Shown here: positions 48,756 to 58,391 of the stretch, piece after piece
How positions within the stretch are numbered: position 1 is the first letter of the stretch
How the letters are laid out: each line of letters starts with the position of its first letter
NCBI RefSeq assembly: GCF_036924525.1
Contig: NZ_JAZHRU010000001.1
Span: 6,415,001-6,479,000 of the forward strand
Length of the DNA stretch: 64,000 nucleotides
Source of the DNA: Bradyrhizobium sp. AZCC 1719
GTDB taxonomy: Bacteria > Pseudomonadota > Alphaproteobacteria > Rhizobiales > Xanthobacteraceae
Direction: 5' to 3'
Made by a program: the position numbers and the translations under genes
The notes under the pieces: generated by a model
Seen by the model: only the letters and a program-made list of their open reading frames with translations
Databases searched by the model: none
What the model was told of the DNA's origin: nothing

Positions 48756-49256
48756 TCATTTGGCTCCCATGCAGGACTTTTCCGTCTCGGTGTACGCGTC
48801 GGGCTTGTCTTCCTTCTTGGCAGGGCGGACGCGCCCGACAGCGTCATGGGCGCGGGCGCGCAGATACACATAAAGGTCGTCCATGTAGCAGGCGACATTG
48901 GGATTATCGCCGAGGGCTGGCATGACGGAGTTGCCGCTCTTGCGGCCGCTCGCGACGACTGAGACGAAGTCGCCATAGCTCATCGTCTTCAGCGAATCCT
49001 GTAACGCCGGCGCATAGGTCGATCCCATCCCATCAGGGCCATGGCAGACATGGCATTCGGAATGATAGCGACGGTATCCGGAGTAGGTGTACCAATCGAC
49101 CGTGCCATCGGCCCCGACTTTGTAGGTCGGGTTTCCTTCCTTGTCGAAATATTTACCGTCCTCCGTCTTGACCGCGGCAGCATCATCCGCAGCGAAGGCA
49201 ATCGTTCCCGGCGCCACCAGCGTGAGAGTGGCCGCAATCAACCAGATTTTACGCAA
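48756..49256 (-). CDS. xoxG: Cytochrome c for XoxF (XoxG, cytochrome cL type)
   Basis: Periplasmic class I cytochrome of 166 residues with a signal peptide (residues 1-22). The heme site is Cys68-X-X-Cys71-His72 (CHVCH), and an axial methionine is probable at 112 (SVMPALGDNP). It starts 75 bases after the xoxF stop on the same strand, so it is the natural electron acceptor of that enzyme. The tail (EDKPDAYTETEKSCMGAK) is typical of the cL-like group. Confidence 0.92.
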   Translation of the reverse strand: MRKIWLIAATLTLVAPGTIAFAADDAAAVKTEDGKYFDKEGNPTYKVGADGTVDWYTYSGYRRYHSECHVCHGPDGMGSTYAPALQDSLKTMSYGDFVSVVASGRKSGNSVMPALGDNPNVACYMDDLYVYLRARAHDAVGRVRPAKKEDKPDAYTETEKSCMGAK

Positions 49257-49331
49257 GTGTTCATCCTTGATATCAGATGCAGACCAACCGGCGCGGGGAA
49301 CGAGCCACGCGCCGGACGTAGTGGTCCTGCT

Positions 49332-51134
49332 TTACTGCGGCAGCGCGAACACGGTGAGCGTGCCGCCCAGCGCGGTGTAGTTGCTCAGCGCGGCATAGCC
49401 ACCGACGGCACCGAGGCCCGCAGTCGGATCGGTCAGACCCGCGGCAAGGCCGATACCCGCCCAGCCGCCGACGCCGGACAGCACGGCCACATACTGCCTG
49501 CCGCCCTGCTCATAGGTGTTGATGTTGCCGATGATGCCGGACGGGGTCTTGAACTTGTAGAGTTCCTTACCCGTCTTGGCGTCGACCGCCTTCAGGTGGC
49601 CTTCCAGCGTTCCGTAGAACACCACGCCGCCTGCCGTTGCGAGAGCGCCCGACCAGACCGAGAACTGCTCCTTGTTCGACCAGACGATCTTGCCGGTCTT
49701 GTTGTCCCAGGCGATGAAGTTGCCCATATGGCTTTCGCCTTGAGGCGGATACATCGAGAGCGTCGCGCCGACGTAGGGCTGACCCGCGGTGTAGCTCACC
49801 TTGAACGGCTCATAGTCCATGCAGACGTGGTTGGTCGGGACATAGAACAGTTGCGTATCAGGCGAATAGGCTGCCGGCTGTTGGTCCTTGGTGCCGAGCG
49901 CGGCCGGGCAGATACCTTTGGTGTTCTTGTCCTCGCCACCCTTCTCCGTCGAATACTGATCGACGACCTTGGGACGACCATAAGTCGGCGAGCTCTTGTT
50001 CATGTCGACGCCGGTGGTCCAGTTCACTTTGGGATCGTACTTCTCGGCGACCAGAAGTTCACCGGTGGCACGGTCCATCGTGTAGGCCAAACCGTTGCGG
50101 TCGAAATGGGTCAGCAGCTTACGCTCCTGGCCGTTGACGTTCTGGTCGCTGAGGATCATTTCGTTGACGCCGTCATAGTCCCATTCGTCATGGGGCGTCA
50201 TCTGGTAGACCCAGCGCGCCACGCCGGTATCTGCATTGCGCGCGAAAACGGTCATCGACCACTTGTTGTCGCCCGGACGCTGCTTCGGGTTCCAGGTCGA
50301 GGGGTTGCCCGAACCGTAATAGACAAGGTTCAGACTGGGGTCATAGGACATCCAGCCCCATGTGCAGCCGCCACCGATCTTCCACTGATCGCCCTGCCAG
50401 GTCTTGATGCTCGAATCCTTTCCGACCGGCTTGCCGTGCTCGGTGGTCTTCTCATCGAACATGATCTGATCGTCCGGCCCCTCAGAGAAGGCGCGCCATA
50501 CCTGCTTGCCGCTCTTGAGGTCATAGGCAGTAACGTGACACTGCACGCCAAACTCGCCACCGGAAATGCCGATCAGAACCTTGTCCTTGACGACCAGCGG
50601 CGAGGAGGTGCCGGTAGCGCCCTTACCCGGATCACCATTTTTGACGCTCCACGCGACCTGCCCGGTCTTGGCATCAAGCGCGACCAAGGTGGTGTCGGCT
50701 TGATGCAGGAAGATCTTGCCGTCGCCATAGGCTACGCCGCGATTCACCGTGTCGCAGCACATCACCGGAATGACGTTCGGATCCTGCTTCGGCTCGTACT
50801 TCCAGACGATTTTGTTGTCCTGCGAAAGGTCAAGCGCATAGACCTTGTTCGGGAACGGCGTATGGACGTACATCATGTTGCCGATGATGAGCGGGCCGCC
50901 TTCGTGGCCGCGCAGCACTCCGGTCGAGAAGGTCCAGGCGACCTGAAGCTTGCCGACGTTGGATGCGTTGATCTGGTTAAGCTTCGAGTAGCGTGTATTG
51001 GCGTAGTCGCCGGCCGGCTGCACCCAGTCCTTTGGGTTCTGCGACATCTTGATCAGTTCTTCGTTGGCGTATGCGACGCCGACAACGAATGTCGCCATAG
51101 CGCCAAGACAGGCTGCGGATAGCACCTTGCGCAT
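49332..51134 (-). CDS. xoxF: Lanthanide-dependent methanol dehydrogenase XoxF
   Basis: Periplasmic PQQ quinoprotein oxidising methanol. 600 residues from the ATG at 51134 (GGAGG ribosome site), with a signal peptide cleaved near residue 24. All family features are present: the vicinal cysteines 126-127 (MCCDTVNRG), Glu194, Asn277, catalytic Asp319 and the lanthanide-specific Asp321 ([11 protein letters not shown]). The Trp propeller motifs are present throughout. It is followed by xoxG, frmA and gfa on the same strand, so methanol is taken to S-formylglutathione by one gene set. No MxaF-type calcium enzyme or MxaI is in the window. Confidence 0.97.
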   Translation of the reverse strand: MRKVLSAACLGAMATFVVGVAYANEELIKMSQNPKDWVQPAGDYANTRYSKLNQINASNVGKLQVAWTFSTGVLRGHEGGPLIIGNMMYVHTPFPNKVYALDLSQDNKIVWKYEPKQDPNVIPVMCCDTVNRGVAYGDGKIFLHQADTTLVALDAKTGQVAWSVKNGDPGKGATGTSSPLVVKDKVLIGISGGEFGVQCHVTAYDLKSGKQVWRAFSEGPDDQIMFDEKTTEHGKPVGKDSSIKTWQGDQWKIGGGCTWGWMSYDPSLNLVYYGSGNPSTWNPKQRPGDNKWSMTVFARNADTGVARWVYQMTPHDEWDYDGVNEMILSDQNVNGQERKLLTHFDRNGLAYTMDRATGELLVAEKYDPKVNWTTGVDMNKSSPTYGRPKVVDQYSTEKGGEDKNTKGICPAALGTKDQQPAAYSPDTQLFYVPTNHVCMDYEPFKVSYTAGQPYVGATLSMYPPQGESHMGNFIAWDNKTGKIVWSNKEQFSVWSGALATAGGVVFYGTLEGHLKAVDAKTGKELYKFKTPSGIIGNINTYEQGGRQYVAVLSGVGGWAGIGLAAGLTDPTAGLGAVGGYAALSNYTALGGTLTVFALPQ

Positions 51135-51550
51135 AGTGGTTTCCTCCAAGATACGAGTTTTGGGTTTCCGCCGAAACGGCCCATTCTTCCATTATTGGTC
51201 CCTATTCCTATCCCGCCCGGAGATGGGAAACTTGCCCAAGAGCGAAGCGCGTTTGCTCAATAGCGAAACCCAACTGAATTTTTTAATTTCGCGCCGGCAC
51301 GCTGTTTCGGCTCTGCCGTGATGCTGCGAAGCATCATTGCCGTGGGCGTGTTCCCACGGCCTTCCCTGCGCGACTCCCGGTCTAGGTTTCCCTTGACGCC
51401 GCCGAAACTAAGTTGGAGGATTGTCAAAGGGATATTGGGAAGAATCTGCGCGCTTTCCTGACGACTGCCTAAATTGGGGCCAAATGTCGCGACCATCTGA
51501 CCGACGCCTCGGCGGAGGTTGCAGTCTGTTCTCAAATCGGTGGCTGGGCA
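51135..51550. other. xoxF upstream region
   Basis: About 416 bases between the xoxF start and the start of the broken AraC gene. It must hold the leftward xoxF promoter. Two adjacent hairpins at 51319-51360 are listed separately. I recognise no sigma-54 or lanthanide-specific motif. Confidence 0.5.
51319..51360. repeat. Two adjacent hairpins upstream of xoxF
   Basis: TGATGCT-GCGA-AGCATCA (51319-51336) and GCCGTGGG-CGTGTT-CCCACGGC (51339-51360) are both perfect stems, separated by two bases. They lie about 185-225 bases upstream of the xoxF ATG. They may be a REP-like element, a terminator or part of the xoxF leader. Confidence 0.6.
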
Positions 51551-52572
51551 ATGCCTGATACAGTTCGTTCACTCAGCACTTCCGGGTTAGCGCCGAAGAA
51601 GCAGATCCAAACTTGGTCAGATGCACTGACCGATCTATGTGGCCAGTTTGATGTCGATCCGCTGGAAGGTTCCTCGCTGGAGGGGCGGATAAATTACACG
51701 ACCGTTTCGCAGCTCAAACTCTGTCAGATCGAGGCGAGCCAGCATCGGATAAATTACACGACCGTTTCGCAGCTCAAACTCTGTCAGATCGAGGCGAGCC
51801 AGCATCGTATCGCGCACACGACACAAAGCTAAGCGAACATCCCTACGTCAAGATACTGTTCCAGACTTATGGCATCTCGCATTTCGAACAGAACGGCCGC
51901 CGCATCGATATCATGCCTGGCGATTGTCTTGCCTATGACGTCTCCTGTCCGCACACGATCGTCAGCCCCTCGCTGACGCGGCACGAGGTCGTGATCGTCC
52001 CGAAGGAGCTGCTTCACGAGCGAGGCTTCCGCACGGCGAAGATGTTGCCTTGCAAGCTCTCCGCGCGCAACGGCACCGGCCGCATCGCCTACGACTTCGT
52101 GCACACCGCCTTTGATGAAGCAAAGAGACTGTCGCCTCACAACGCCATCGGCGTCGCCGATTCGCTCATCGATCTCTTGCTGCTACCGCTGCGCGAAGCT
52201 GACACGATGTTCGATCGCGTCGGTCCCGAAGCGATGTACATTCGCGCGCAAGCCTTCATCCGCGAACATTTGCGCGACCCGGATCTTTGCATCGACCAGA
52301 TATCCGCGGCATTGGGCTGCACCAAGCGCTATCTGCACATGCTGTTCAGCGACAAGGGCATGACCGTCAGCGATTACATCTGGCGGGCGAGACTGCTGCA
52401 CTGCCGGCAGGAGCTGGAAACCCAGCACGGAAAGACGATCACGGATGTCGCATTTTCGTGGGGCTTTTCGAGTTCGTCGCACTTCAGCCGCGTGTTCCGG
52501 AAGCATTTTGGCTTCGTTCCGTCCGCGATCCACAAGGCGCACTGCGTCGATCCGTCGCCGGATGTTTCCTGA
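51551..52572 (+). pseudogene. AraC-family transcriptional regulator, broken by duplication and frameshift
   Basis: The first part (51551-51832, 93 codons) reads as the N-terminal part of an AraC-type regulator and stops at TAA 51830. The rest continues in another frame from about 51826 to 52572 (from KLSEHPYVKILFQTYG to the C-terminal HTH: LCIDQISAALGCTKRYLHMLF and ITDVAFSWGFSSSSHFSRVF). The frame change fits loss of one base near 51820-51828. Before it, a perfect 60-base tandem duplication (51686-51807) repeats twenty codons, so NYTTVSQLKLCQIEASQHR occurs twice. A second-part frame starting with the ATG at 51913 could yield a shortened protein that keeps the DNA-binding domain. It is next to xoxF and convergent with a TonB receptor. 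Confidence 0.85.
51686..51807 (+). repeat. 60-base perfect tandem duplication inside the AraC gene
   Basis: Two exact 60-base copies, starting at 51686 and 51746 (match extends two bases beyond the second copy). The unit is a multiple of three, so it alone keeps the reading frame and repeats twenty residues. Absence of any difference between copies suggests a recent event or an assembly artefact. Confidence 0.95.
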
Positions 52573-52650
52573 CGAGAACATCCCGGTGGCGCGGCAAGCT
52601 GAATACCCTGCCGCACATCATCGCTGAGCCGCCTTTACGCCCCCCATTCT

Positions 52651-55086
52651 CTAGAAAGTTGCCTTCAGGCCAGCGTAAAAGGCGCGCGGCCGCGCCGGAC
52701 TGACCGAGCGGGCGTCGGTAAATTCCAAGCCGCCGTTGGTGAAGTTGGGGATGTCATCTTTCTCGAAGAACGTCCCGTAGACCGCATAGCGGTTGTCGAA
52801 GACGTTGTCGACGCGGCCGTAGAGCTGGAACGTTTTGTTGATCTGATACGAGGCGTGCAGGTTGAAAACGGAATAGCCCGGCAGCCTCGGCGTCTGATTG
52901 GATTCGTCACCGACAAAATACTGACTGCCGACGAACAGCGCGTCGCCGCCGATCTTGAAGGCATCAGTTACCGAATAATCGATGCCAACCTTGAACCGGT
53001 TGCGGGGTATCGCCGGAATTCGATTGCCTGGCAGGACCTGGATTAGGTCGTCAACGGCGAGCGGGCTGTTGGAGGTGAGCGTCAGGGGGTCGAGGAAGCG
53101 CGCATCCACGAGGGCATAGCTGGCATAAAGTTGCAGCGTCTTCGACGTCAGATTGACCTGGGCCTCGATACCCTGGCGGCGCGTCCGGCCGACGTTCTGG
53201 AAATAACCAAATCCCTGCAACTCCGGGCTTGGGATCGCCAGGATGTCATCGGCATTGGTTGCGCGGAACGCGCCGACCTTCCACCCGAGCGTTCCGATAT
53301 TCAGCTCCTGCGTTCCGCGGAAACCTGCCTCTATGGTGCGGGAGACGACCTGTTTCAGCGGCGGGTCCGCAATCAGGAATGCCGCAGCGATACAGGGGCG
53401 CAGAGGGTCGGCGCATGCGAGTTCCAGCGGCGTCGGTGCGCGATTAGCTTCGGAATATCCCGCATAGGCCGTCAAGCCCGGGGTGATCTTGTAGGTGCCG
53501 CCGATCATCGGATTGAAGCGACTGAATGTGTGATTGCCGTTGAGGTCGGTGCCAATCAGATCCTGAAGGACGATGTTTGCATAGTTGAACCGGCCGCCGC
53601 CCGAGATAGAGAACGCGTCCGTCACGTCGAATGTGTCGAGCGCATAGAGGCCGGTGTACCGGTTGGTGGCGCGGAGCGAGACCGGGCCGATGGATACAGG
53701 CTCGCCAGACCGCCCGAGAAATATGCCGCTGCCGCTGACGACGTAGTTTGAGTCGATCGTGCCCAGTTCCGCGCTGGCTCCGAAGCGGGTAACGCCGGAG
53801 TCGAAACTGGCGCCAACCATGAACTGGTTGTTATGTCCGAACAACTGGTCGGTGTTGGTTGCCTGCAGGGTCGCGCCAGTCGTCGTCGAACGGGTAGTCG
53901 TCCGGTCGATCTGCCCCAGCACCGCGGTGTCTGGGAACGGATTTACGATCGGCACTCCGTTGACGCCATTTGCAAACGAGGTGTCGTCGTTGAAGCAAAG
54001 CAAGGTGTCGTTGGGGTCCGCACATGGCTCCGTCTCGGTCGGGTTTCCGTCCACCGTCTTCTGCCGGAATGCCCGGACGCGCGCCGAGCCTTCGATCGTC
54101 CAGGTCGGCGTCACCTCGACCTTTCCGGTCAGATTGGCGTAGGCAACGCGGTTGTCGTGGGTCTGCGGCGTCGTATAAGTCGCCCCCCAATATTTCTGGA
54201 GCAGTTCGACCGGAACAGCCGCCGCCGCGCCGAAATTGTTCTTCGCGACGCCCACGTTGAGGTGAAATTCGCTGCTGTCGGTCCGGTAGCCGACGTCGCC
54301 GTAAAATCGGCGAATCGCCGACTCCGAAAAATTGCGATAGCCATTGTCACGCACGCCTTCGAGCGCGCCATAGACGGAAAAATTGTCGATCTGCTTGCCA
54401 TACTGTGCCGAGCTCTGGATCCGTCCGAAAGATCCACCCATCGTATTGATTTCAGCGCCTTGATAGTTGAAACCATCCTTCATCAGTACGTTGACAGCTC
54501 CGCCAAGCGCGTTGAGGCCGAACGCGGGGTTGTTGGTTACGACGGTGACCGATCTGATTGCGGCGGTCGGGATCAAGTCCCAATGGACGGTGTCGCCGAA
54601 CGCTTCGTTGATACGCATCCCGTTCTGGTAAACCGCCAGTCCCTGGGGAGTCCCTGAGACCGGAGATGCAACGAACCCTCGAAATTGTACGTCAGGCATG
54701 AAGGGATTTCCGGTCGTATCACTGAGGACGATACCCGGCACCTGTTGCTGCAATGCGTCCGCGATGTTCGGTGAGCCGGTGCGCGCGATTTGCCCCGCAC
54801 CAACGGCATTGATCGCTGCCGGCACCTTATCGACATCCATTCCCGATCGCGCCGTCGGCGTAGGCGCGGTCGGGTAAACATAGACCCTGCGCACATTTCG
54901 GGTGGCTCGAGGTGCGGTACTGCCGCGGGCTGGTCTGGCCGCTGGTCTGGCTGATGTCGGCGGGGCGACTACCTCGATGGCGGGCAAGACCTCGCTCTCG
55001 CCAGATGCGGTTTGGGCCTCAGCACGGTCGATCCCGGGAACCAGGCATAGTGAGATTGTCCCGATCACCAGTACGCGTACGCCCAT
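52651..55086 (-). CDS. TonB-dependent receptor of the methanol/PQQ locus
   Basis: Outer-membrane receptor of about 811 residues from the ATG at 55086; an in-frame region to 55203 lacks a signal peptide and a ribosome site. A signal peptide covers residues 1-25. The plug has IADALQQQVPGIVLSD, FRGFVASPVSGTPQGLAVYQ and RSVTVVTNNPAFGLNALGG. The barrel ends with a typical aromatic terminus (ARPRAFYAGLKATF). It has no STN domain and no sigma/anti-sigma partner. It is downstream of the histidine kinase gene and opposite the broken AraC gene. Receptors in such loci are candidates for lanthanide-chelate or metal uptake; this is inference. Confidence 0.9.
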   Translation of the reverse strand: MGVRVLVIGTISLCLVPGIDRAEAQTASGESEVLPAIEVVAPPTSARPAARPARGSTAPRATRNVRRVYVYPTAPTPTARSGMDVDKVPAAINAVGAGQIARTGSPNIADALQQQVPGIVLSDTTGNPFMPDVQFRGFVASPVSGTPQGLAVYQNGMRINEAFGDTVHWDLIPTAAIRSVTVVTNNPAFGLNALGGAVNVLMKDGFNYQGAEINTMGGSFGRIQSSAQYGKQIDNFSVYGALEGVRDNGYRNFSESAIRRFYGDVGYRTDSSEFHLNVGVAKNNFGAAAAVPVELLQKYWGATYTTPQTHDNRVAYANLTGKVEVTPTWTIEGSARVRAFRQKTVDGNPTETEPCADPNDTLLCFNDDTSFANGVNGVPIVNPFPDTAVLGQIDRTTTRSTTTGATLQATNTDQLFGHNNQFMVGASFDSGVTRFGASAELGTIDSNYVVSGSGIFLGRSGEPVSIGPVSLRATNRYTGLYALDTFDVTDAFSISGGGRFNYANIVLQDLIGTDLNGNHTFSRFNPMIGGTYKITPGLTAYAGYSEANRAPTPLELACADPLRPCIAAAFLIADPPLKQVVSRTIEAGFRGTQELNIGTLGWKVGAFRATNADDILAIPSPELQGFGYFQNVGRTRRQGIEAQVNLTSKTLQLYASYALVDARFLDPLTLTSNSPLAVDDLIQVLPGNRIPAIPRNRFKVGIDYSVTDAFKIGGDALFVGSQYFVGDESNQTPRLPGYSVFNLHASYQINKTFQLYGRVDNVFDNRYAVYGTFFEKDDIPNFTNGGLEFTDARSVSPARPRAFYAGLKATF

Positions 55087-55245
55087 GTCCCCACCCCACT
55101 GCATTCCGGCACATTGGCGATGCCGGTTCGATGCGGACGATACTAGTGAGAAGACATCGACACGCGCTAGCCGCAAAAGGTCGGGCTTCCCAGATGTCCT
55201 CATTCCCGAAGAAACCGGGAAAAATTCCCGCCCATCTTCGCCGCC

Positions 55246-56595
55246 TCAGTGCGATCCGTGGGGAACGACCGCCTCTACCGTGAGGCCCCCGTTGCCGGAG
55301 ACGACATTCAGCGTACCGCCCAGCGCCAGTATTCTCTCGCGCATGCCGATCAAGCCGAAACCGAGCTTGTGATCCGGCGCCAAACCGCGGCCGTTGTCGC
55401 TGACGCGCACCAAGGCGCAGGCGCGACTTCCATGCATTCCTGCAGCGTGTTCCACCGTGACGCTGACGGCGGTCGCCTCAGCGTGGCGGAAGGCGTTCGT
55501 CAGGGCTTCCTGGACGGTACGATAGATCGTTAAGTCCGCGACTTCTCCGGTCTCGCCCGGCGCGCATGCAATGTTCGCCTCAATGGCAACGTCGGGACGG
55601 GACTCACGCCACAAACGCAAGAGCACGCCGAGTGCCTCGCGAAGTCCAAGCTCTGCAAGTCCAACAGGCCGCAGCTTTTCCAGTATCCTGCGGTTGAATT
55701 GCTGGAGCGCGTTGATCTGCTCCATGATTGCGGTGCCATGCTTGCGCAACGCATCCGCGCTCGGCGCGCGCCCGTCTTCCGCTAGCCGCATCAGGGCGCC
55801 GGCGTGGGCACGCAGCGTAAAGAGATAGGGCCCAAACTCATCATGCAGCTCGCGCGCAATTTCCTTGCGTTCCATATCCTGCAGCGAGACCGTCCGCTCG
55901 GCGAGCCGCCGCTTGTCCTCGATGGCTTCGCCAAGGGCACCCGCGAGGTGATTCAGCTTGGCGCAGATTGCCGCCAGTTCGGGCGTGCCGCCGGGCTCGA
56001 CGCGTGATCCATAGTGCCCGGCCTCGATGTTTGCCATGGTCTGCGAAAGCGCCTGCAGCGGCGTCAGCGCGCGGTCGACCACAACTATCGTAACCAGAAA
56101 GAGCGCGATGGCGAGCGCGGAACTAACTGCTAGCTGGGTAACGATTCCGTCCCAGATTTCGGCCATTTCGTCGTTCGGATGCGAGGTGATCAGGAGCGAC
56201 TGCGGCTTTCCGTGGATCGTGATCGGTACGCTTACGGTCGTCGTTTCGGGATGCACGAGCGCGATAAACCATGCCGGCGGAGATCGTTCGTCGCCGCCAT
56301 CGCCCGAGTGCTCGGCCACGGTTGCATCGCCCTGCCGCGTGATACTGACGTGACGGAGCCTGCTGAGGTCGTGGACGATCTGGTTCAGCCGCGCTTCCGG
56401 ATCTGCCGCCTCATTCAGGCCGGGAACGATCGTCTCCACGAATTCGCGCGCCAGCCGGATGACGCTTTGATCTTCGGCCCGGACACGGGGCGCCGCTTCG
56501 ACCACCAGCCGCGCGATATTGATGGCCAGGCCAAGCGTGAGCCCCAGCGCCAGCAGCAAATTGATCCGCCCGCGCAACGATAATTTCTGCCACAT
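55246..56595 (-). CDS. Sensor histidine kinase (HisKA_3, HAMP)
   Basis: Membrane sensor kinase of 449 residues from the ATG at 56595; the same frame extends to 57414 but the extra part overlaps other genes and is not protein-like. TM1 lies at about 12-33, a periplasmic domain at 34-150, and TM2 at about 152-174. A HAMP linker follows, then the HisKA_3 phospho-acceptor His251 (RELHDEFGPY). The ATPase part has VQEALTNAFRHA, SDNGRGLAP and FGLIGMRERI. It is divergent from the LuxR-type response regulator 186 bases away, so they form a pair like FlhS/FlhR of Paracoccus. The signal may be formaldehyde, methanol or a metal. Confidence 0.9.
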   Translation of the reverse strand: MWQKLSLRGRINLLLALGLTLGLAINIARLVVEAAPRVRAEDQSVIRLAREFVETIVPGLNEAADPEARLNQIVHDLSRLRHVSITRQGDATVAEHSGDGGDERSPPAWFIALVHPETTTVSVPITIHGKPQSLLITSHPNDEMAEIWDGIVTQLAVSSALAIALFLVTIVVVDRALTPLQALSQTMANIEAGHYGSRVEPGGTPELAAICAKLNHLAGALGEAIEDKRRLAERTVSLQDMERKEIARELHDEFGPYLFTLRAHAGALMRLAEDGRAPSADALRKHGTAIMEQINALQQFNRRILEKLRPVGLAELGLREALGVLLRLWRESRPDVAIEANIACAPGETGEVADLTIYRTVQEALTNAFRHAEATAVSVTVEHAAGMHGSRACALVRVSDNGRGLAPDHKLGFGLIGMRERILALGGTLNVVSGNGGLTVEAVVPHGSH

Positions 56596-56781
56596 GACGT
56601 CTGCCCCAATCGCGTCGCAATCTGTTCCTCGTCGAGAGGACCGTTGACAGTCGAAAAACCGACGATCAGATTGAAGCGTACAGCAATCCTGTCGGCGTTG
56701 CATGATCGGCCTTGCGCCGAGGCCAGCGCAGCCTGACGCGATGCAGCAACGCGACCGAAGCAGATATCGGGGATCGATGCC

Positions 56782-57438
56782 ATGCGAGTACTGATCGTCG
56801 ACGATCACCCTATCGTTGCTTCGGGCTGCCGCACCGTATTTGCGGACGAACCGGAGGTCGTGCTGCTGGAGGCCGCCGACGCGGAGAGCGGCGAACGCGT
56901 ATTCGTCGCCGAACGCCCCGACATCTGCGTGATCGATATCAACCTTCCGACCGTCTCGGGGTTTGAACTGGCGCGGCGCATTCTTGCGCGCACTGCGTCG
57001 GCACGAATCATCATGTTCAGCATGAACGACGATCCGGTCTTCGCCGCACGCGCCATCGAGATAGGCGCCAAGGGCTATGTCGCGAAGACGGGCGATCCGC
57101 AGGATCTGGTCGAGGCCATCCGTGAAGTCGGCAAGGGCGGAGTGTATCTGCCCTCCGCGATCGCGCGAAGCATCGCATTCGCCGGACCCGCTTTCGCTCG
57201 CAGCCCGCTTGCAAAACTGACCTCGCGGGAGATGGAGATCCTGCGCCTGCTCAGCGCGGGCAAGAGTCTTTCCGAGATCGCGTGGCTGGTTCATTCCTCG
57301 TACAAAACAGTTGCCAACACATCCTCGATCATGCGCCAAAAGCTCGGCGTGCGAACTTCCGCAGAACTGGTGCGGCTGGCAATCGAAAGTGGCATTGGCG
57401 TAAGCGTGCCGCACGGCGCCGGAGTAGCAAGGCTATGA
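56782..57438 (+). CDS. LuxR/NarL-family response regulator
   Basis: 218 residues. The receiver domain has the acidic pair in VLIVDDHPI, the phospho-acceptor Asp52 (CVIDINLPTVSG) and Lys102 (GAKGYVAKTG). The C-terminal LuxR helix-turn-helix is visible (LTSREMEILRLLSAGKSLSEIA). It is divergent from the histidine kinase gene and overlaps fghA by four bases. The coupling suggests control of formaldehyde oxidation genes. Confidence 0.93.
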   Translation: MRVLIVDDHPIVASGCRTVFADEPEVVLLEAADAESGERVFVAERPDICVIDINLPTVSGFELARRILARTASARIIMFSMNDDPVFAARAIEIGAKGYVAKTGDPQDLVEAIREVGKGGVYLPSAIARSIAFAGPAFARSPLAKLTSREMEILRLLSAGKSLSEIAWLVHSSYKTVANTSSIMRQKLGVRTSAELVRLAIESGIGVSVPHGAGVARL

Positions 57439-58280
57439 GCATGCAGACAGTTTCACTGAACAAGGCATATGGCGGAACGCAAGGCGTCTACCGGCACGCC
57501 AGCCGCGAAACGCGAACCGACATGACCTTCTCGGTGTATGTGCCCCCGCACGCCGCCGGCACCAGGCTGCCGGTCGTCTGGTATCTCTCAGGCCTGACCT
57601 GCACCCACGCCAACGTGACGGAAAAGGGTGAATTCCGCAGCGCCTGCGCCGAACTCGGCCTGGTCTTCGTCGCGCCCGACACCAGTCCGCGTGGCGAAGG
57701 CGTGCCGGGCGATCCTGCCAATGCCTACGATTTCGGGCTTGGCGCCGGCTTCTATGTCGATGCGACGCAGGAGCCGTTCGCCCGCAATTACCGCATGTGG
57801 AGCTATATCACGGAGGAACTGGCCAAACTGGTCGCCGAAAACTTTCCTGTCGACGCAAGCCGGCAATCCATTCTTGGCCATTCCATGGGCGGCCACGGCG
57901 CACTGACGATCGCGCTGCGCCATCCCGGCCGCTACCGCGCTGCCAGTGCCTTTGCGCCGATTGTCGCTCCCTCGCAGGTGCCATGGGGCATCAAGGCGCT
58001 CGGCGGTTATCTCGGCAGCGACCGGCAAGCATGGCGCAAGCACGATGCGGTAGCCCTGATTGAGGACGGCGCCAGATTACCCGATCTGCTGGTCGACTAT
58101 GGCGATGCCGACCAGTTTCTGACCGAACAGCTCCGCCCGGAGCTGCTGCAAGGCACCTGCGAGAGAGCCAAAATCCCCCTCACCTTGCGCCGACAGCCCG
58201 GCTACGACCACAGCTACTACTTCATCTCCTCGTTCATGGCCGATCATCTGCGTTGGCACGCTGCGCGCATGAAGGGCTGA
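57435..58280 (+). CDS. fghA: S-formylglutathione hydrolase
   Basis: Hydrolyses S-formylglutathione to formate and glutathione, closing the pathway begun by gfa and frmA. 281 residues, an alpha/beta hydrolase of the esterase D type. The nucleophile is Ser150 in GHSMGGHGA. The aspartate in DYGDADQFL and the histidine in PGYDHSYYF complete the triad. SGLTCTHANVTEKG is typical of the family. The ATG at 57435 overlaps the regulator stop (ATGA); a longer upstream frame covering the regulator is not real. Confidence 0.94.
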   Translation: MSMQTVSLNKAYGGTQGVYRHASRETRTDMTFSVYVPPHAAGTRLPVVWYLSGLTCTHANVTEKGEFRSACAELGLVFVAPDTSPRGEGVPGDPANAYDFGLGAGFYVDATQEPFARNYRMWSYITEELAKLVAENFPVDASRQSILGHSMGGHGALTIALRHPGRYRAASAFAPIVAPSQVPWGIKALGGYLGSDRQAWRKHDAVALIEDGARLPDLLVDYGDADQFLTEQLRPELLQGTCERAKIPLTLRRQPGYDHSYYFISSFMADHLRWHAARMKG

Positions 58281-58391
58281 AACGACACGAAGTCGGCGCA
58301 ACAGAATTGAGTTGCAAGCCCATACAATTCGGTCATGGTTCAAACTAAAGGTCTTCCATACCAAGTCGAGAAGACCTGTCAGGGAGAAGCC

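Noticed and set aside
51686..51807. CRISPR-like or transposon-end repeat
   Set aside because: There are only two directly adjacent copies with no spacer, inside a coding frame, so it is a tandem duplication.
56596..57414. Extension of the histidine kinase to 722 residues
   Set aside because: The extra N-terminal part lies opposite the response regulator and lacks any family feature; the ATG at 56595 begins the first membrane helix.
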